DNA of 64,000 bases from positions 874,956 to 938,955 of the forward strand of contig NZ_SODM01000002.1 of NCBI RefSeq assembly GCF_004368785.1. Reading direction: 5' to 3'. The notes below the pieces were generated by a model, which was not told the DNA's origin, searched no databases, and was given only the letters and a program-made list of their open reading frames with translations. Of this stretch, positions 48,710 through 58,013 are shown piece by piece (position 1 is the stretch's first letter; every line of letters starts with the position of its first letter). A program made the translations under genes and the position numbers. The DNA is from Flavobacterium sp. 270 (GTDB lineage: Bacteria; Bacteroidota; Bacteroidia; Flavobacteriales; Flavobacteriaceae).

Positions 48710-51517
48710 ATGAGAGTCTATTTGCTAATTATGTTGTTTTTCAGCGGAGTATCCTTTGCGCAGAATACAATTACTGGTTCTGTTACCGATGGTAACAAAC
48801 AATCTATTCCTGGTGCCAATGTTGTTGTTGTAGGAAGTACGACTGGAACTTCTACCGATTTTGATGGTACTTTTAAATTAAGTACAACTTCTAAGCCCCC
48901 ATTTACGATTAAAGTGTCGGCTGTAGGTTTTGAAGCAAAAACGGTTAACGTTACATCTTTGAATCAAAGAATAGAAGTAGTTTTAAAAGATGAAGAAACT
49001 AAGTTAGATGAAATTGTAGTTTCTGCTTCCAGAACTCCAGAAAGAGTAATTGAATCTCCTGTTACTATTGAAAGAATGGGTATTCAGGAAATAAAAAACA
49101 CAACAGCTCCGACTTTTTATGATGGTTTAGAGAATTTAAAAGAGGTGCACTTTAATACTAGTAGTATTTCCTTTAAATCAATAAATACACGTGGTTTTGC
49201 TTCTGTGGCTAATACTCGTTTTATGCAATTGGTAGACGGTATGGATAATTCATCTCCGGCATTAAACTTTGTATTAGGGAATTTAATTGGTATTTCTGAT
49301 ATTGATGTTGCAAGCGTTGAGCTTTTGCCAGGTGCCTCTTCTGCACTTTATGGAGCAAATGCTTTTAACGGAATTATGTTCATGAACAGTAAAAGTCCAT
49401 TTACAAATGAAGGAATAAGTGTTTACTACAAATACGGACAGACAACTCAAAATGCTGCCGGAACGAATGATTATAATGATTTCGGAATTAGAGCTGCAAA
49501 AGCATTTAGTAAACATTTTGCAATGAAAGCTAATTTTACTTACATGGAAGCTTCAGAATGGATTGCTGCAGATACTAGAAGTATGAGTGGCGGTTCTGTA
49601 GGACATGCAATGAATCAGAATTATGATGGATTAAATATCTATGGTGACGAGGTTACGACTTTTATTCCAAATGTTGGTCAGGTTAGTAGAACCGGATATC
49701 GTGAGCAAGATTTGACGGATAATAAAGTTAAAAGCATGAAAGCAGATTTTGGTTTGCATTTTAAACCTTGGGATGACGATACTGAAATTATTCTTCAATA
49801 TAAAGTAGGTACAGGAAATACTATTTATCAAGGGGCTAATAGATATGCATTGAAAAATTTCTTAATGCAGCAAGGTAAATTCGAAGTAAAAAATAAAAAC
49901 TTTTTTGCAAGAGTATATTTTACAAGTGAAGATGCAGGAGATTCTTACGACATGAGATTTGCCGGATGGAATATTAACAGAATGGCTAAATCAGATAAAA
50001 ACTGGTTTACAGATTATGGTACAGCATTTCAATTATCATCTGCAGCGCTTGGTCTTAATGCAAATGATGCAGCAACTTACGCTAGAAATTTCGCAGACTA
50101 TAATGTTTCTCCGGGCTTACCTTTAGTCCCAAACATTGATCCTGCTAATCCAGGTGCGCCAAGATCAGCGAGATTTGAGCCAGGGTCTTCGCAATTTAAT
50201 AATGCCCTTAAAGTAGTAACAAGCAATCCAGATCTTACACAAGGAGCTAAATTTATTGATCATTCAAAATTATACCATTCAGATGTGAATTATAATTTTA
50301 AAGACATGGTTAAATGGGCAGAAATTCAGGTTGGAGGTTCTTGGAGAAAATACATAATGGATTCTGAAGGAACTATCTTTACAGATTATGATGGTCCAAT
50401 CGAATACAAAGAATACGGTGCGTATGCACAATTACAAAAAAAATGGTTAGACGATAGATTAAAATTTACTGGATCTATTCGTTATGATAAAAGCCAGAAT
50501 TTTGATGGAAATGTATCACCTAGAATTTCATTTGTTTATTCAGCAGGCGAATCAAAAAGACATAATTTTAGAGTTTCTTATCAAACAGGTTTCCGTAACC
50601 CAACAACTCAAGATCAATATATTGGTTTAGATTTAGGGCCATTCGCTTTAATTGGTTCTGCTCCAGAAAATTTAGACCGTTATCAGGAAACAATGCCTGT
50701 AAGTGCGGCTGGTCAAGCAATGGGTGCACCGGCAACTGTAAACTTATCAGGTCAAAATGCTTATCACAATGCTTATACATTAGCATCTGTTCAGGCATTC
50801 GGTGTATCTGCAAATCCAGCAGACCTACAAGTTGCAAATATTGGTTTAGTAAAACCAGAGCAGGTTAATGCTTTTGAAGTTGGATATCGCTCAGTAGTTC
50901 AAAATGATTTATCAATTGATATTAATGCTTATTATAATATCTACAATGATTTTATGAACTCTTCAAGAGTTATTTCTCCATACTATGGAACTGTTGGAAC
51001 AAATGCTTCAGATCCAAATGTTCAGATGACTTACGCGGCGATAGCGTTTGGAGATAGAAGAGTGTATCAGGTTTATACAAATACATCAGCTCAAATTTCT
51101 TCATTAGGTTTTGGTGTTGGTTTGTCTAAAAAAGTATACAAAGATTTTGAATTAGGAGTTAATTATAATTACGCTCAATTTGATTTTAATCAAGCAGATG
51201 ATCCAAGTTTTATCGCTGGATTTAATACTCCAAAACATAGAATTAAAGCTTCTCTTGGAAACGCTAATGTAATTAAGAACTTAGGCTTTAATGTAAATGT
51301 AAGATGGAATACAGAATACTTATGGCAGTCTTCTTTTGGAGATGGAATGATCCCGGAAAATACAGTTCTTGATGCTCAGATAAATTATGGTTTACCAAAA
51401 TTAAAATCAGTTATTAAAGTTGGAGCGACAAATCTTTTCGGACATGATTACCTTCAGGTAATTGGTGCTGGTGCAATTGGTCAAATGTGGTTTGCGTCTT
51501 GGACAATCAATCCTTAA
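48710..51517 (+). CDS. TonB-dependent receptor with carboxypeptidase-like regulatory domain
   Basis: A 935-residue outer-membrane receptor. Signal peptide 1-18 (ending SFAQ), CarboxypepD_reg-like domain about 19-105 (ITGSVTDGNKQSIPGANVVVVGSTTGTSTDFDGTF), plug domain about 115-230 (ETKLDEIVVSASRTPERVIESPVTIERM is the TonB-box/plug entry), then a 22-strand barrel to the end. It imports a large or scarce ligand with TonB-ExbBD energy. SusD is absent; instead, an SGNH-hydrolase lipoprotein gene follows 82 bases downstream, which would be the natural partner. The ligand is unknown. Confidence 0.93.
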   Translation: MRVYLLIMLFFSGVSFAQNTITGSVTDGNKQSIPGANVVVVGSTTGTSTDFDGTFKLSTTSKPPFTIKVSAVGFEAKTVNVTSLNQRIEVVLKDEETKLDEIVVSASRTPERVIESPVTIERMGIQEIKNTTAPTFYDGLENLKEVHFNTSSISFKSINTRGFASVANTRFMQLVDGMDNSSPALNFVLGNLIGISDIDVASVELLPGASSALYGANAFNGIMFMNSKSPFTNEGISVYYKYGQTTQNAAGTNDYNDFGIRAAKAFSKHFAMKANFTYMEASEWIAADTRSMSGGSVGHAMNQNYDGLNIYGDEVTTFIPNVGQVSRTGYREQDLTDNKVKSMKADFGLHFKPWDDDTEIILQYKVGTGNTIYQGANRYALKNFLMQQGKFEVKNKNFFARVYFTSEDAGDSYDMRFAGWNINRMAKSDKNWFTDYGTAFQLSSAALGLNANDAATYARNFADYNVSPGLPLVPNIDPANPGAPRSARFEPGSSQFNNALKVVTSNPDLTQGAKFIDHSKLYHSDVNYNFKDMVKWAEIQVGGSWRKYIMDSEGTIFTDYDGPIEYKEYGAYAQLQKKWLDDRLKFTGSIRYDKSQNFDGNVSPRISFVYSAGESKRHNFRVSYQTGFRNPTTQDQYIGLDLGPFALIGSAPENLDRYQETMPVSAAGQAMGAPATVNLSGQNAYHNAYTLASVQAFGVSANPADLQVANIGLVKPEQVNAFEVGYRSVVQNDLSIDINAYYNIYNDFMNSSRVISPYYGTVGTNASDPNVQMTYAAIAFGDRRVYQVYTNTSAQISSLGFGVGLSKKVYKDFELGVNYNYAQFDFNQADDPSFIAGFNTPKHRIKASLGNANVIKNLGFNVNVRWNTEYLWQSSFGDGMIPENTVLDAQINYGLPKLKSVIKVGATNLFGHDYLQVIGAGAIGQMWFASWTINP

Positions 51518-51599
51518 TTAGGAATAATTATTTGACCCAATAGTTTGTCTTTCTTTTTGTTGTAACAGCAAAAAGCTAATAATTTTAAAAGTTAATAAC

Positions 51600-53171
51600 A
51601 TGAAAAAAAATATAAAATGGCTGTTGTTGGTTTCTTTAACCTTTATGGCATGTAATAATGATGATAATGATAATGCCCCAGTCGAAGTTCCTGTAACTCC
51701 TGGTTCAGCAGTTTTTACTAAATATGTGGCGCTGGGAGATTCTTTTGCTGCGGGATATAGCGATAATGCTCTTTTCAAAAAAGGACAAGAAAATGGATAT
51801 GCCAATATATTGTCTCAGCAATTTGCTGCAGCTGGAGGCGGAGCGTTTACCATTCCTTATATGAATGATAATATTGGAGGTTTATTATTTGGCGGTCAGC
51901 CAAATCCAGCCTTTGGAACACGTTTGTATTTTAATGGTTCGGCACCAGTAAATGTTTCCGGAACGCCAACTACAGAAGTTACGGCTCATCTTACAGGTAC
52001 ATTTGGTAATCTGGGTGTTCCCGGCGCTAAAAGTTTTCATTTGGTAGCTGCGGGTTATGGTAATCCAGCCGGATTAGCGACAGGAGTTGCTAATCCTTAT
52101 TTTGTTCGATTTGCCAGCACTCCTTCAACAACGGTTTTGGCAGATGCTTTGGCTCAAACGCCTACTTTTTTCTCTTTGTTTATTGGAGGAAATGATGTTT
52201 TAAGTTATGCAATTTCTGGAGGAGTAGGAAAAGATCAGACAGGAAATTTGAATCCTGCTACATATGGCAGCAATGATATTACAGATCCAACTGTTTTTGC
52301 AAATGTATATTCTTCTTTGGTAACAGGCTTAACAGCTAATGGTGCTAAAGGAGTAGTGGCAAACCTGCCCTATATTACTGCTTTGCCTTATTTTATAACG
52401 GTTCCTTATAATCCATTAACGGCTAAATCATTAGGTAATAATGATGAAGCTGTTGGGAAAGCGACAATTCAGGCTTTGAACGCACAATTATATGGTCCGC
52501 TGAAAGCAGCTCTTACTGCATTAGGTGCTGGAGATAGAATTAACCTGCTTTCTGAAACTGCAGCAAACCCAGTTTTAATAAAAGATGAAAGCCTGACTAA
52601 TTTAACAACTCAGTTAATACAGGTATTTACACCGTCGTTAGGAGCGCAGACTGCAAATTTTTATGGTGCTGTATTTGGTCAGGCAAGACAGGCAAAAGCG
52701 ACAGATTTATTAGTTCTGCCTGTTAGAACAGCTATTGGTACAGCTCCAACTGCTGCTGATTCAGGACTTGGAGTTGCGCCGCCTGCACCTCTAAATAAAT
52801 TTGGAGTAACTTATCCATTACAAGATAAACATGTATTAATTCCAACAGAAACTGCAGAGATTAAAAAAGCTACAGATGCTTATAATGTAACTATAGAAGC
52901 TCTTGCGACACAAAAAGGTTTGGCTTTTGTTGATACAAGAACTATTCTGACTCAATTGTCAACAGTTGGAATTAAATTCGGAAATTTTAGTTTAACATCT
53001 GCGTATGTTACAGGAGGTGCTTTTTCTTTAGACGGAATTCATCCAAGTGCTAGAGGATATGGCTTAATCGCTAATATTTTTGTAGATGCAATTAATGTAA
53101 AATACGGAGCAACGCTGCGACATGTTGATTTGGCTGTATATCCAAGTCAATATCCGGCAGTAATAAAATAA
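51600..53171 (+). CDS. SGNH/GDSL hydrolase lipoprotein
   Basis: A 523-residue lipoprotein: signal ending FMAC (Cys near residue 19), an acidic NNDDNDNAP linker (surface export type), then an SGNH hydrolase. Block I is ALGDSFAAGYSD (catalytic Ser near 50), block II the Gly in FGNLGVPGAKS, block III FIGGNDVLSYA, and block V LDGIHPSARGYGLIAN with the Asp-His pair. These enzymes cleave esters of lipids, sugars or acetylated polymers. It is downstream of the TonB-dependent receptor, so it probably processes a substrate at the cell surface before uptake. A terminator follows. Confidence 0.9.
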   Translation: MKKNIKWLLLVSLTFMACNNDDNDNAPVEVPVTPGSAVFTKYVALGDSFAAGYSDNALFKKGQENGYANILSQQFAAAGGGAFTIPYMNDNIGGLLFGGQPNPAFGTRLYFNGSAPVNVSGTPTTEVTAHLTGTFGNLGVPGAKSFHLVAAGYGNPAGLATGVANPYFVRFASTPSTTVLADALAQTPTFFSLFIGGNDVLSYAISGGVGKDQTGNLNPATYGSNDITDPTVFANVYSSLVTGLTANGAKGVVANLPYITALPYFITVPYNPLTAKSLGNNDEAVGKATIQALNAQLYGPLKAALTALGAGDRINLLSETAANPVLIKDESLTNLTTQLIQVFTPSLGAQTANFYGAVFGQARQAKATDLLVLPVRTAIGTAPTAADSGLGVAPPAPLNKFGVTYPLQDKHVLIPTETAEIKKATDAYNVTIEALATQKGLAFVDTRTILTQLSTVGIKFGNFSLTSAYVTGGAFSLDGIHPSARGYGLIANIFVDAINVKYGATLRHVDLAVYPSQYPAVIK

Positions 53172-53187
53172 TGCCAATTTTTTTTAG

Positions 53188-53229
53188 TAAAAAAGTCACT
53201 CGTTTTACAGCGTAGTGGCTTTTTTTTAT
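53188..53229 (+). terminator. Rho-independent terminator after the SGNH gene
   Basis: AAAAAAGTCACT pairs with AGTGGCTTTTTTT with one G-T pair and a loop of about 16 bases, just behind the stop codon. Confidence 0.75.
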
Positions 53230-53314
53230 TTTGTTAAAAAACGTCGTTTTTTGCTATTTAAAGTCTGGGTTTTAAGAATCAAACAAAAACGTAGTATTTT
53301 TTATAAAAAAAGTG

Positions 53315-53344
53315 TTGATTTTTTATTTTAAAAAATTATCTTTG
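53315..53344 (+). promoter_or_regulatory. Complete Bacteroidota promoter of atpD-atpC
   Basis: TTG at 53315-53317 (-33), 19 bases of spacing, and TATCTTTG at 53337-53344 (-7). Both halves and the spacing agree with the Bacteroidota primary-sigma consensus. The leader to the atpD ATG would be about 55 bases. This is the best promoter in the window. Confidence 0.75.
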
Positions 53345-53402
53345 CGCTCTGAAAAAAGAGGTATTTTCGATAAACCTAAATAGCTATTTAATAAACACAT
53401 AA

Positions 53403-54917
<1,515 letters not shown>

Positions 54918-54939
54918 TCAAGCAAAGCTTGATAAACTT

Positions 54940-55010
54940 CAAAAAAATAAAAATTCCAAATTCCAAAATTGGAGTTTGGGATTTTAAAAATTTGGAATTT
55001 TAAAAAAAAG
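54940..55010. repeat. Inverted repeat of AATTCCAA words between atpD and atpC
   Basis: AAAAATTCCAAATTCCAAAA at the left faces TTGGAGTTTGGGATTTTAAA and then AATTTGGAATTTTAAAAAAAA just before the atpC ATG. It can fold into a hairpin in the mRNA that would uncouple the two genes. The same words occur in spacers at 24829-24862, 28517-28561 and 28681-28711, and in looser form at 60695-60756. Confidence 0.6.
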
Positions 55011-55012
55011 TT

Positions 55013-55294
55013 ATGACTTTAGAAATAGTATCACCAGAAGCAAAATTATTTTCAGGAGAAGTAACTTCAGTTACATTGCCTGGAGTTGATGGAAGCTTTC
55101 AAATATTGAATCATCACGCTCCTATTGTTTCTATTTTAGAAAAAGGAACAATTAAAATTGTAGCGACAAGCTTCAATTTTGCTAAAGAAGTAGCGGGTAA
55201 ATTCACGAAAGTAAATGACCAGACTTATACTTTAGATATTGTGTCAGGTACTATCGAGATGAAAGACAATAAGATTATTGTTTTAGCAGACTAA
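55013..55294 (+). CDS. atpC: F-type ATP synthase subunit epsilon, short form
   Basis: A 93-residue epsilon subunit, with only the N-terminal beta-sandwich: TLEIVSPEAKLFSGEVTSVTLPG, DGSFQILNHHAPIVSIL, and a last strand IVLAD. E. coli epsilon has about 138 residues because of a C-terminal helical hairpin that inhibits ATP hydrolysis; that is missing here. Short epsilon is usual in Bacteroidota. The gene follows atpD after a spacer with an inverted repeat and precedes a terminator. Function in the F1 central stalk is clear. Confidence 0.93.
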   Translation: MTLEIVSPEAKLFSGEVTSVTLPGVDGSFQILNHHAPIVSILEKGTIKIVATSFNFAKEVAGKFTKVNDQTYTLDIVSGTIEMKDNKIIVLAD

Positions 55295-55314
55295 GACAAT
55301 TTTAGAATAAAGTT

Positions 55315-55348
55315 AAAAAGCCAAACAGAAATGTTTGGCTTTTTTTAT
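55315..55348 (+). terminator. Rho-independent terminator after atpC
   Basis: AAAAAGCCAAACA pairs with TGTTTGGCTTTTTTT around a short loop. The in-frame ATG at 55331, which could be taken as the start of the next gene, is part of this stem. Confidence 0.88.
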
Positions 55349-55353
55349 TTTTG
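55346..55353 (+). promoter_or_regulatory. TAnnTTTG -7 box very close to the start of the next gene
   Basis: TATTTTTG is an exact -7 match and ends four bases before ATG 55358, so the transcript would be leaderless or nearly so. It overlaps the tail of the atpC terminator. No -33 TTG is visible. Confidence 0.4.
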
Positions 55354-55357
55354 GTAT

Positions 55358-55891
55358 ATGAAAGAAAATAAGGAAAATGAAATTTCGATTTTTACTGGTA
55401 AACGAGCTTGGTATGAGCTATTGTTGGCGTCAGTGTTTTTTGGAGCTTTTATTTACATGATTGTTTTATTTGTCTATTTTGCTTTTATTGAAGTGTCAGT
55501 TAAAATTGCTATCAGAGCTTTTGTAACATTTCTTGTTTTTGGAACATACTGTTTAGTTTATGGATTTAAATTTTCTGCAACTAAAAACATGCTGATAAAT
55601 TTGCAGACCAACATCTTAATTTCAAGATATATTATTGGCCCATTTTCATACGATGTAAAATTGAAAGTAACTGATTTTGAATATGTTTCTTTTTTTGAAG
55701 ACAGATATGGTGAATTCGGGACAAATCTTTGGTATGTTAAAAATAGACATTATAAGATGTATAGTTTTGAAAATAAAGAAGCAGCATTTCAGTTTTCTCT
55801 CAATCTTTCGAATAAGCTCAATATTGATTTGCTGGATGCAACTGAAAAAGGAAACTTTAAATGGATCGAAAAAGAAAATTTAAATAAGTAA
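55358..55891 (+). CDS. Membrane protein of unknown function
   Basis: A 177-residue protein with two hydrophobic segments (about 20-45 and 53-72) and a cytoplasmic C-terminal part (about 80-177) that reads NMLINLQTNILISRYIIGPFSYD...FEYVSFFEDRYGEFGTNLWYVKNRHYKMYSFENKEAAFQ, broken here by dots. The last part looks like a small PH-like domain, common after two TM helices in Bacteroidota proteins. ATG 55331 is part of the atpC terminator and is rejected in favour of ATG 55358. Function unknown. Confidence 0.72.
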   Translation: MKENKENEISIFTGKRAWYELLLASVFFGAFIYMIVLFVYFAFIEVSVKIAIRAFVTFLVFGTYCLVYGFKFSATKNMLINLQTNILISRYIIGPFSYDVKLKVTDFEYVSFFEDRYGEFGTNLWYVKNRHYKMYSFENKEAAFQFSLNLSNKLNIDLLDATEKGNFKWIEKENLNK

Positions 55892-56046
55892 TGCCAGATA
55901 ATCCGTATGGCTTTTTTTATATCTTTGAAATATTAAAATCTCTTTATAAAATATTGATCATTATAAAAGCTCAGTAAGCTTTTGTTATTTCGCTTTATCA
56001 GTCAGATAAAGTGTGATTTATCTATGTCAAATTTTATAAAGAATAT

Positions 56047-56685
56047 ATGAAAAATATAAATAAAGTCGCCGTTCTAGGCGGTGGAGGGAGAACTGGAAAA
56101 TATCTTGTAAACCAGTTACTAGAAAAGGGATTTAGTATAAAACTTCTTTTAAGGAATCCTGAAAGTTTTACCATTCAAAATCCAAATATCGAAATTATCA
56201 AAGGCGATGCTATAGAGGAAGAGTCAGTTCGTTTGTTGCTCGAAGAATGTCAAGCTGTAATTAGTACTATTGGTCAGCGTCCGGGCGAACCAATGGTTGC
56301 GAGCAGGGCAACAAAAAACATCTTAAAAGTTATGAATGAATTTGATATTCAAAGGTATGTTTTACTAGCAGGACTTAATGTTGATACGCCATTTGATCAG
56401 AAAAGTGAAAAAACAATGTTGGCAACCAATTGGATGAAAACCAATTTTCCTGAAATTCAAAAAGACCGTCAATTAACGTATGATCTTTTAGTTGAAAGTA
56501 AAATAGATTGGACATTAGTTCGGGTCCCATTTATTGAATTCACGGATGATAGTGCCGAATTAGACATCAGTTTGAAAGATTGTTTGGGTGATAAAATAAG
56601 TGCTCAGGACATTTCTGTATTTATGATCAAGGAAATGATTGATTCTAATTTCTGCAGGCAATCTCCTTTTATTAATAATATTTAA
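56047..56685 (+). CDS. NAD(P)-binding protein (NmrA/SDR-like)
   Basis: A 212-residue cytoplasmic Rossmann-fold protein, an atypical short-chain dehydrogenase. The dinucleotide loop is VAVLGGGGRTGKYLV (about 8-22), then IKGDAIEEESVRLLLEECQAVISTIGQRPG (broken family block), RYVLLAGLNVDTP, and LLVESKIDWTLVRVPFIEFT; it resembles the NAD(P)H-binding (NmrA-like) group. The usual Tyr-Lys active site of classical SDRs is not evident, so a regulatory or quinone-reductase role is as likely as catalysis. It is transcribed alone and ends in a terminator. Confidence 0.85.
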   Translation: MKNINKVAVLGGGGRTGKYLVNQLLEKGFSIKLLLRNPESFTIQNPNIEIIKGDAIEEESVRLLLEECQAVISTIGQRPGEPMVASRATKNILKVMNEFDIQRYVLLAGLNVDTPFDQKSEKTMLATNWMKTNFPEIQKDRQLTYDLLVESKIDWTLVRVPFIEFTDDSAELDISLKDCLGDKISAQDISVFMIKEMIDSNFCRQSPFINNI

Positions 56686-56693
56686 AACTGAAA

Positions 56694-56728
56694 TAAACGG
56701 CGGGCGGTATCAAACCCGCTGTTTTTTA
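56694..56728 (+). terminator. Rho-independent terminator
   Basis: AACGGCGGG pairs with CCCGCTGTT (one G-T pair), followed by six T, nine bases past the stop of the NAD(P)-binding gene. Confidence 0.82.
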
Positions 56729-56746
56729 ATATTCAGTTCAATTTCA

Positions 56747-56754
56747 TAACTTTG
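56747..56754 (+). promoter_or_regulatory. TAnnTTTG -7 box directly before bioF
   Basis: TAACTTTG matches the -7 consensus and ends five bases before the bioF ATG, which predicts a leaderless or nearly leaderless bioF mRNA. No -33 TTG is seen. Confidence 0.45.
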
Positions 56755-56759
56755 CTTTT

Positions 56760-57896
56760 ATGAAATTACCTGAAAATCTTATCCTAAAGCTTGAAAATAG
56801 AAAACAAAATAACTCTTTGAGGAAATTACCAAGTTTTAATAATCTTGTCGACTTTTCTTCCAACGATTATATTGGGTTTTCGAAATCAGAAACTATTTTT
56901 AAACAAGCACATCATTATCTAATCGAAAATGAGTTTGTTCAAAACGGCGCAACAGGTTCACGATTAATTTCTGGTAATCATTCTCTCTATCAAATTGCGG
57001 AATCTTTTATAGCAGAATTTCATGACGCAGAATCGGCTTTAATTTTTAATTCGGGTTATGATGTCAATGTGGGTTTTTTTAGCGCTGTACCGCAAAGAAA
57101 TGATGTTATTTTGTATGATGAATTAAGTCACGCATCAATTCGTGACGGAATCTCAATGTCGAATGCAAAATCGTATAAATTCAATCACAATGATTTTGAA
57201 GATTTGGAGCGTCTTATTCTAAAATTTCCCGACACAAACATCTACATTGTTACTGAAACTGTTTTTTCTATGGATGGCGATTGTCCGAATTTGGAAGAAT
57301 TAGTAATACTGTCTGAAAAATACAGTTGTTATTTAGTTGTTGATGAAGCACATACTTTAGGGGTTTTCGGAGATAAAGGCGAAGGATTAATACAGTATTT
57401 ACAATTGCATAATCGCATTTTTGCCCGAATTATGACTTTCGGAAAAGGTTTAGGCTGTCACGGTGCAGCAGTCTTAGGAAGTGTCGAACTTAAAGAATAT
57501 CTGGTAAACTTTGCCAGAAGTTTTATTTACACTACCGGGTTATCTCCGCATTCTGTTTCTACAATTTTAACGGCTTATCAGCAATTAGAAATCGAAAAAG
57601 AAACAATCGAAAAATTGCGCCAGAACATAATATTCTTTAATCAGCAAAAGAATTTATTGGGATTAAAACCCATGTTTGTCCGCAGTAAATCTTCCATTCA
57701 GTCTGCTATAGTGCCAGGCAATGAAAATGCAAAAAAGCTTGCACAAGAACTACAAGATAAAGGTTTTGATATAAAAGCTATTTTATCTCCCACAGTTCCA
57801 GAAGGGCAGGAACGACTTCGCTTTTGCATTCACAGTTATAATACAGAGGAAGAGATTACTCAGGTTTTAGAGCTTCTACGCGATTTTATATTTTAA
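56760..57896 (+). CDS. bioF: 8-amino-7-oxononanoate synthase
   Basis: A 378-residue PLP enzyme of the alpha-oxoamine synthase group, which condenses pimeloyl-ACP/CoA and alanine to KAPA in biotin synthesis. Blocks are DFSSNDYIGFS near 33, GATGSRLISGNHSLY near 64, the PLP aspartate in VVDEAHTLGVFG, and the Schiff-base Lys in MTFGKGLGCHG near 230. The C-terminal QERLRFCIHSY is typical. Kbl (2-amino-3-ketobutyrate ligase) is an alternative, but nearby bioD and bioA make BioF likely. It stands 2.2 kb upstream of bioD. Confidence 0.9.
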   Translation: MKLPENLILKLENRKQNNSLRKLPSFNNLVDFSSNDYIGFSKSETIFKQAHHYLIENEFVQNGATGSRLISGNHSLYQIAESFIAEFHDAESALIFNSGYDVNVGFFSAVPQRNDVILYDELSHASIRDGISMSNAKSYKFNHNDFEDLERLILKFPDTNIYIVTETVFSMDGDCPNLEELVILSEKYSCYLVVDEAHTLGVFGDKGEGLIQYLQLHNRIFARIMTFGKGLGCHGAAVLGSVELKEYLVNFARSFIYTTGLSPHSVSTILTAYQQLEIEKETIEKLRQNIIFFNQQKNLLGLKPMFVRSKSSIQSAIVPGNENAKKLAQELQDKGFDIKAILSPTVPEGQERLRFCIHSYNTEEEITQVLELLRDFIF

Positions 57897-57956
57897 TAAA
57901 TATTTCCCTCGCTAACTATTACTTTTCCTCACTTTTTAAAAAAGTTTAAATTTTTT

Positions 57957-57996
57957 TGTAACGTTTTAATACTTTGATTACTTACGAGTCGTAATC
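57957..57996 (+). promoter_or_regulatory. Candidate ECF-type promoter/operator of the TraB-sigma unit
   Basis: TTGTAACGTTTT at 57957-57968 resembles the GTAAC -35 element of ECF promoters, and a dyad follows: GATTAC at 57976-57981 with GTAATC at 57991-57996, enclosing TTACGAGTCG. The unit's own ECF sigma gene lies two genes downstream, so autoregulation is possible. Assignment is inference. Confidence 0.35.
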
Positions 57997-58013
57997 AAAA
58001 AAATTAGACCATT

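Noticed and set aside
55331..55357. Upstream in-frame ATG for the membrane protein gene after atpC
   Set aside because: It lies in the stem of the atpC terminator and upstream of the -7 box; ATG 55358 gives a normal N-terminus.
56694..56728. GC-rich stretch before bioF as a BirA operator
   Set aside because: It is a terminator stem of the preceding gene (AACGGCGGG/CCCGCTGTT plus T run) and does not resemble a BirA site.
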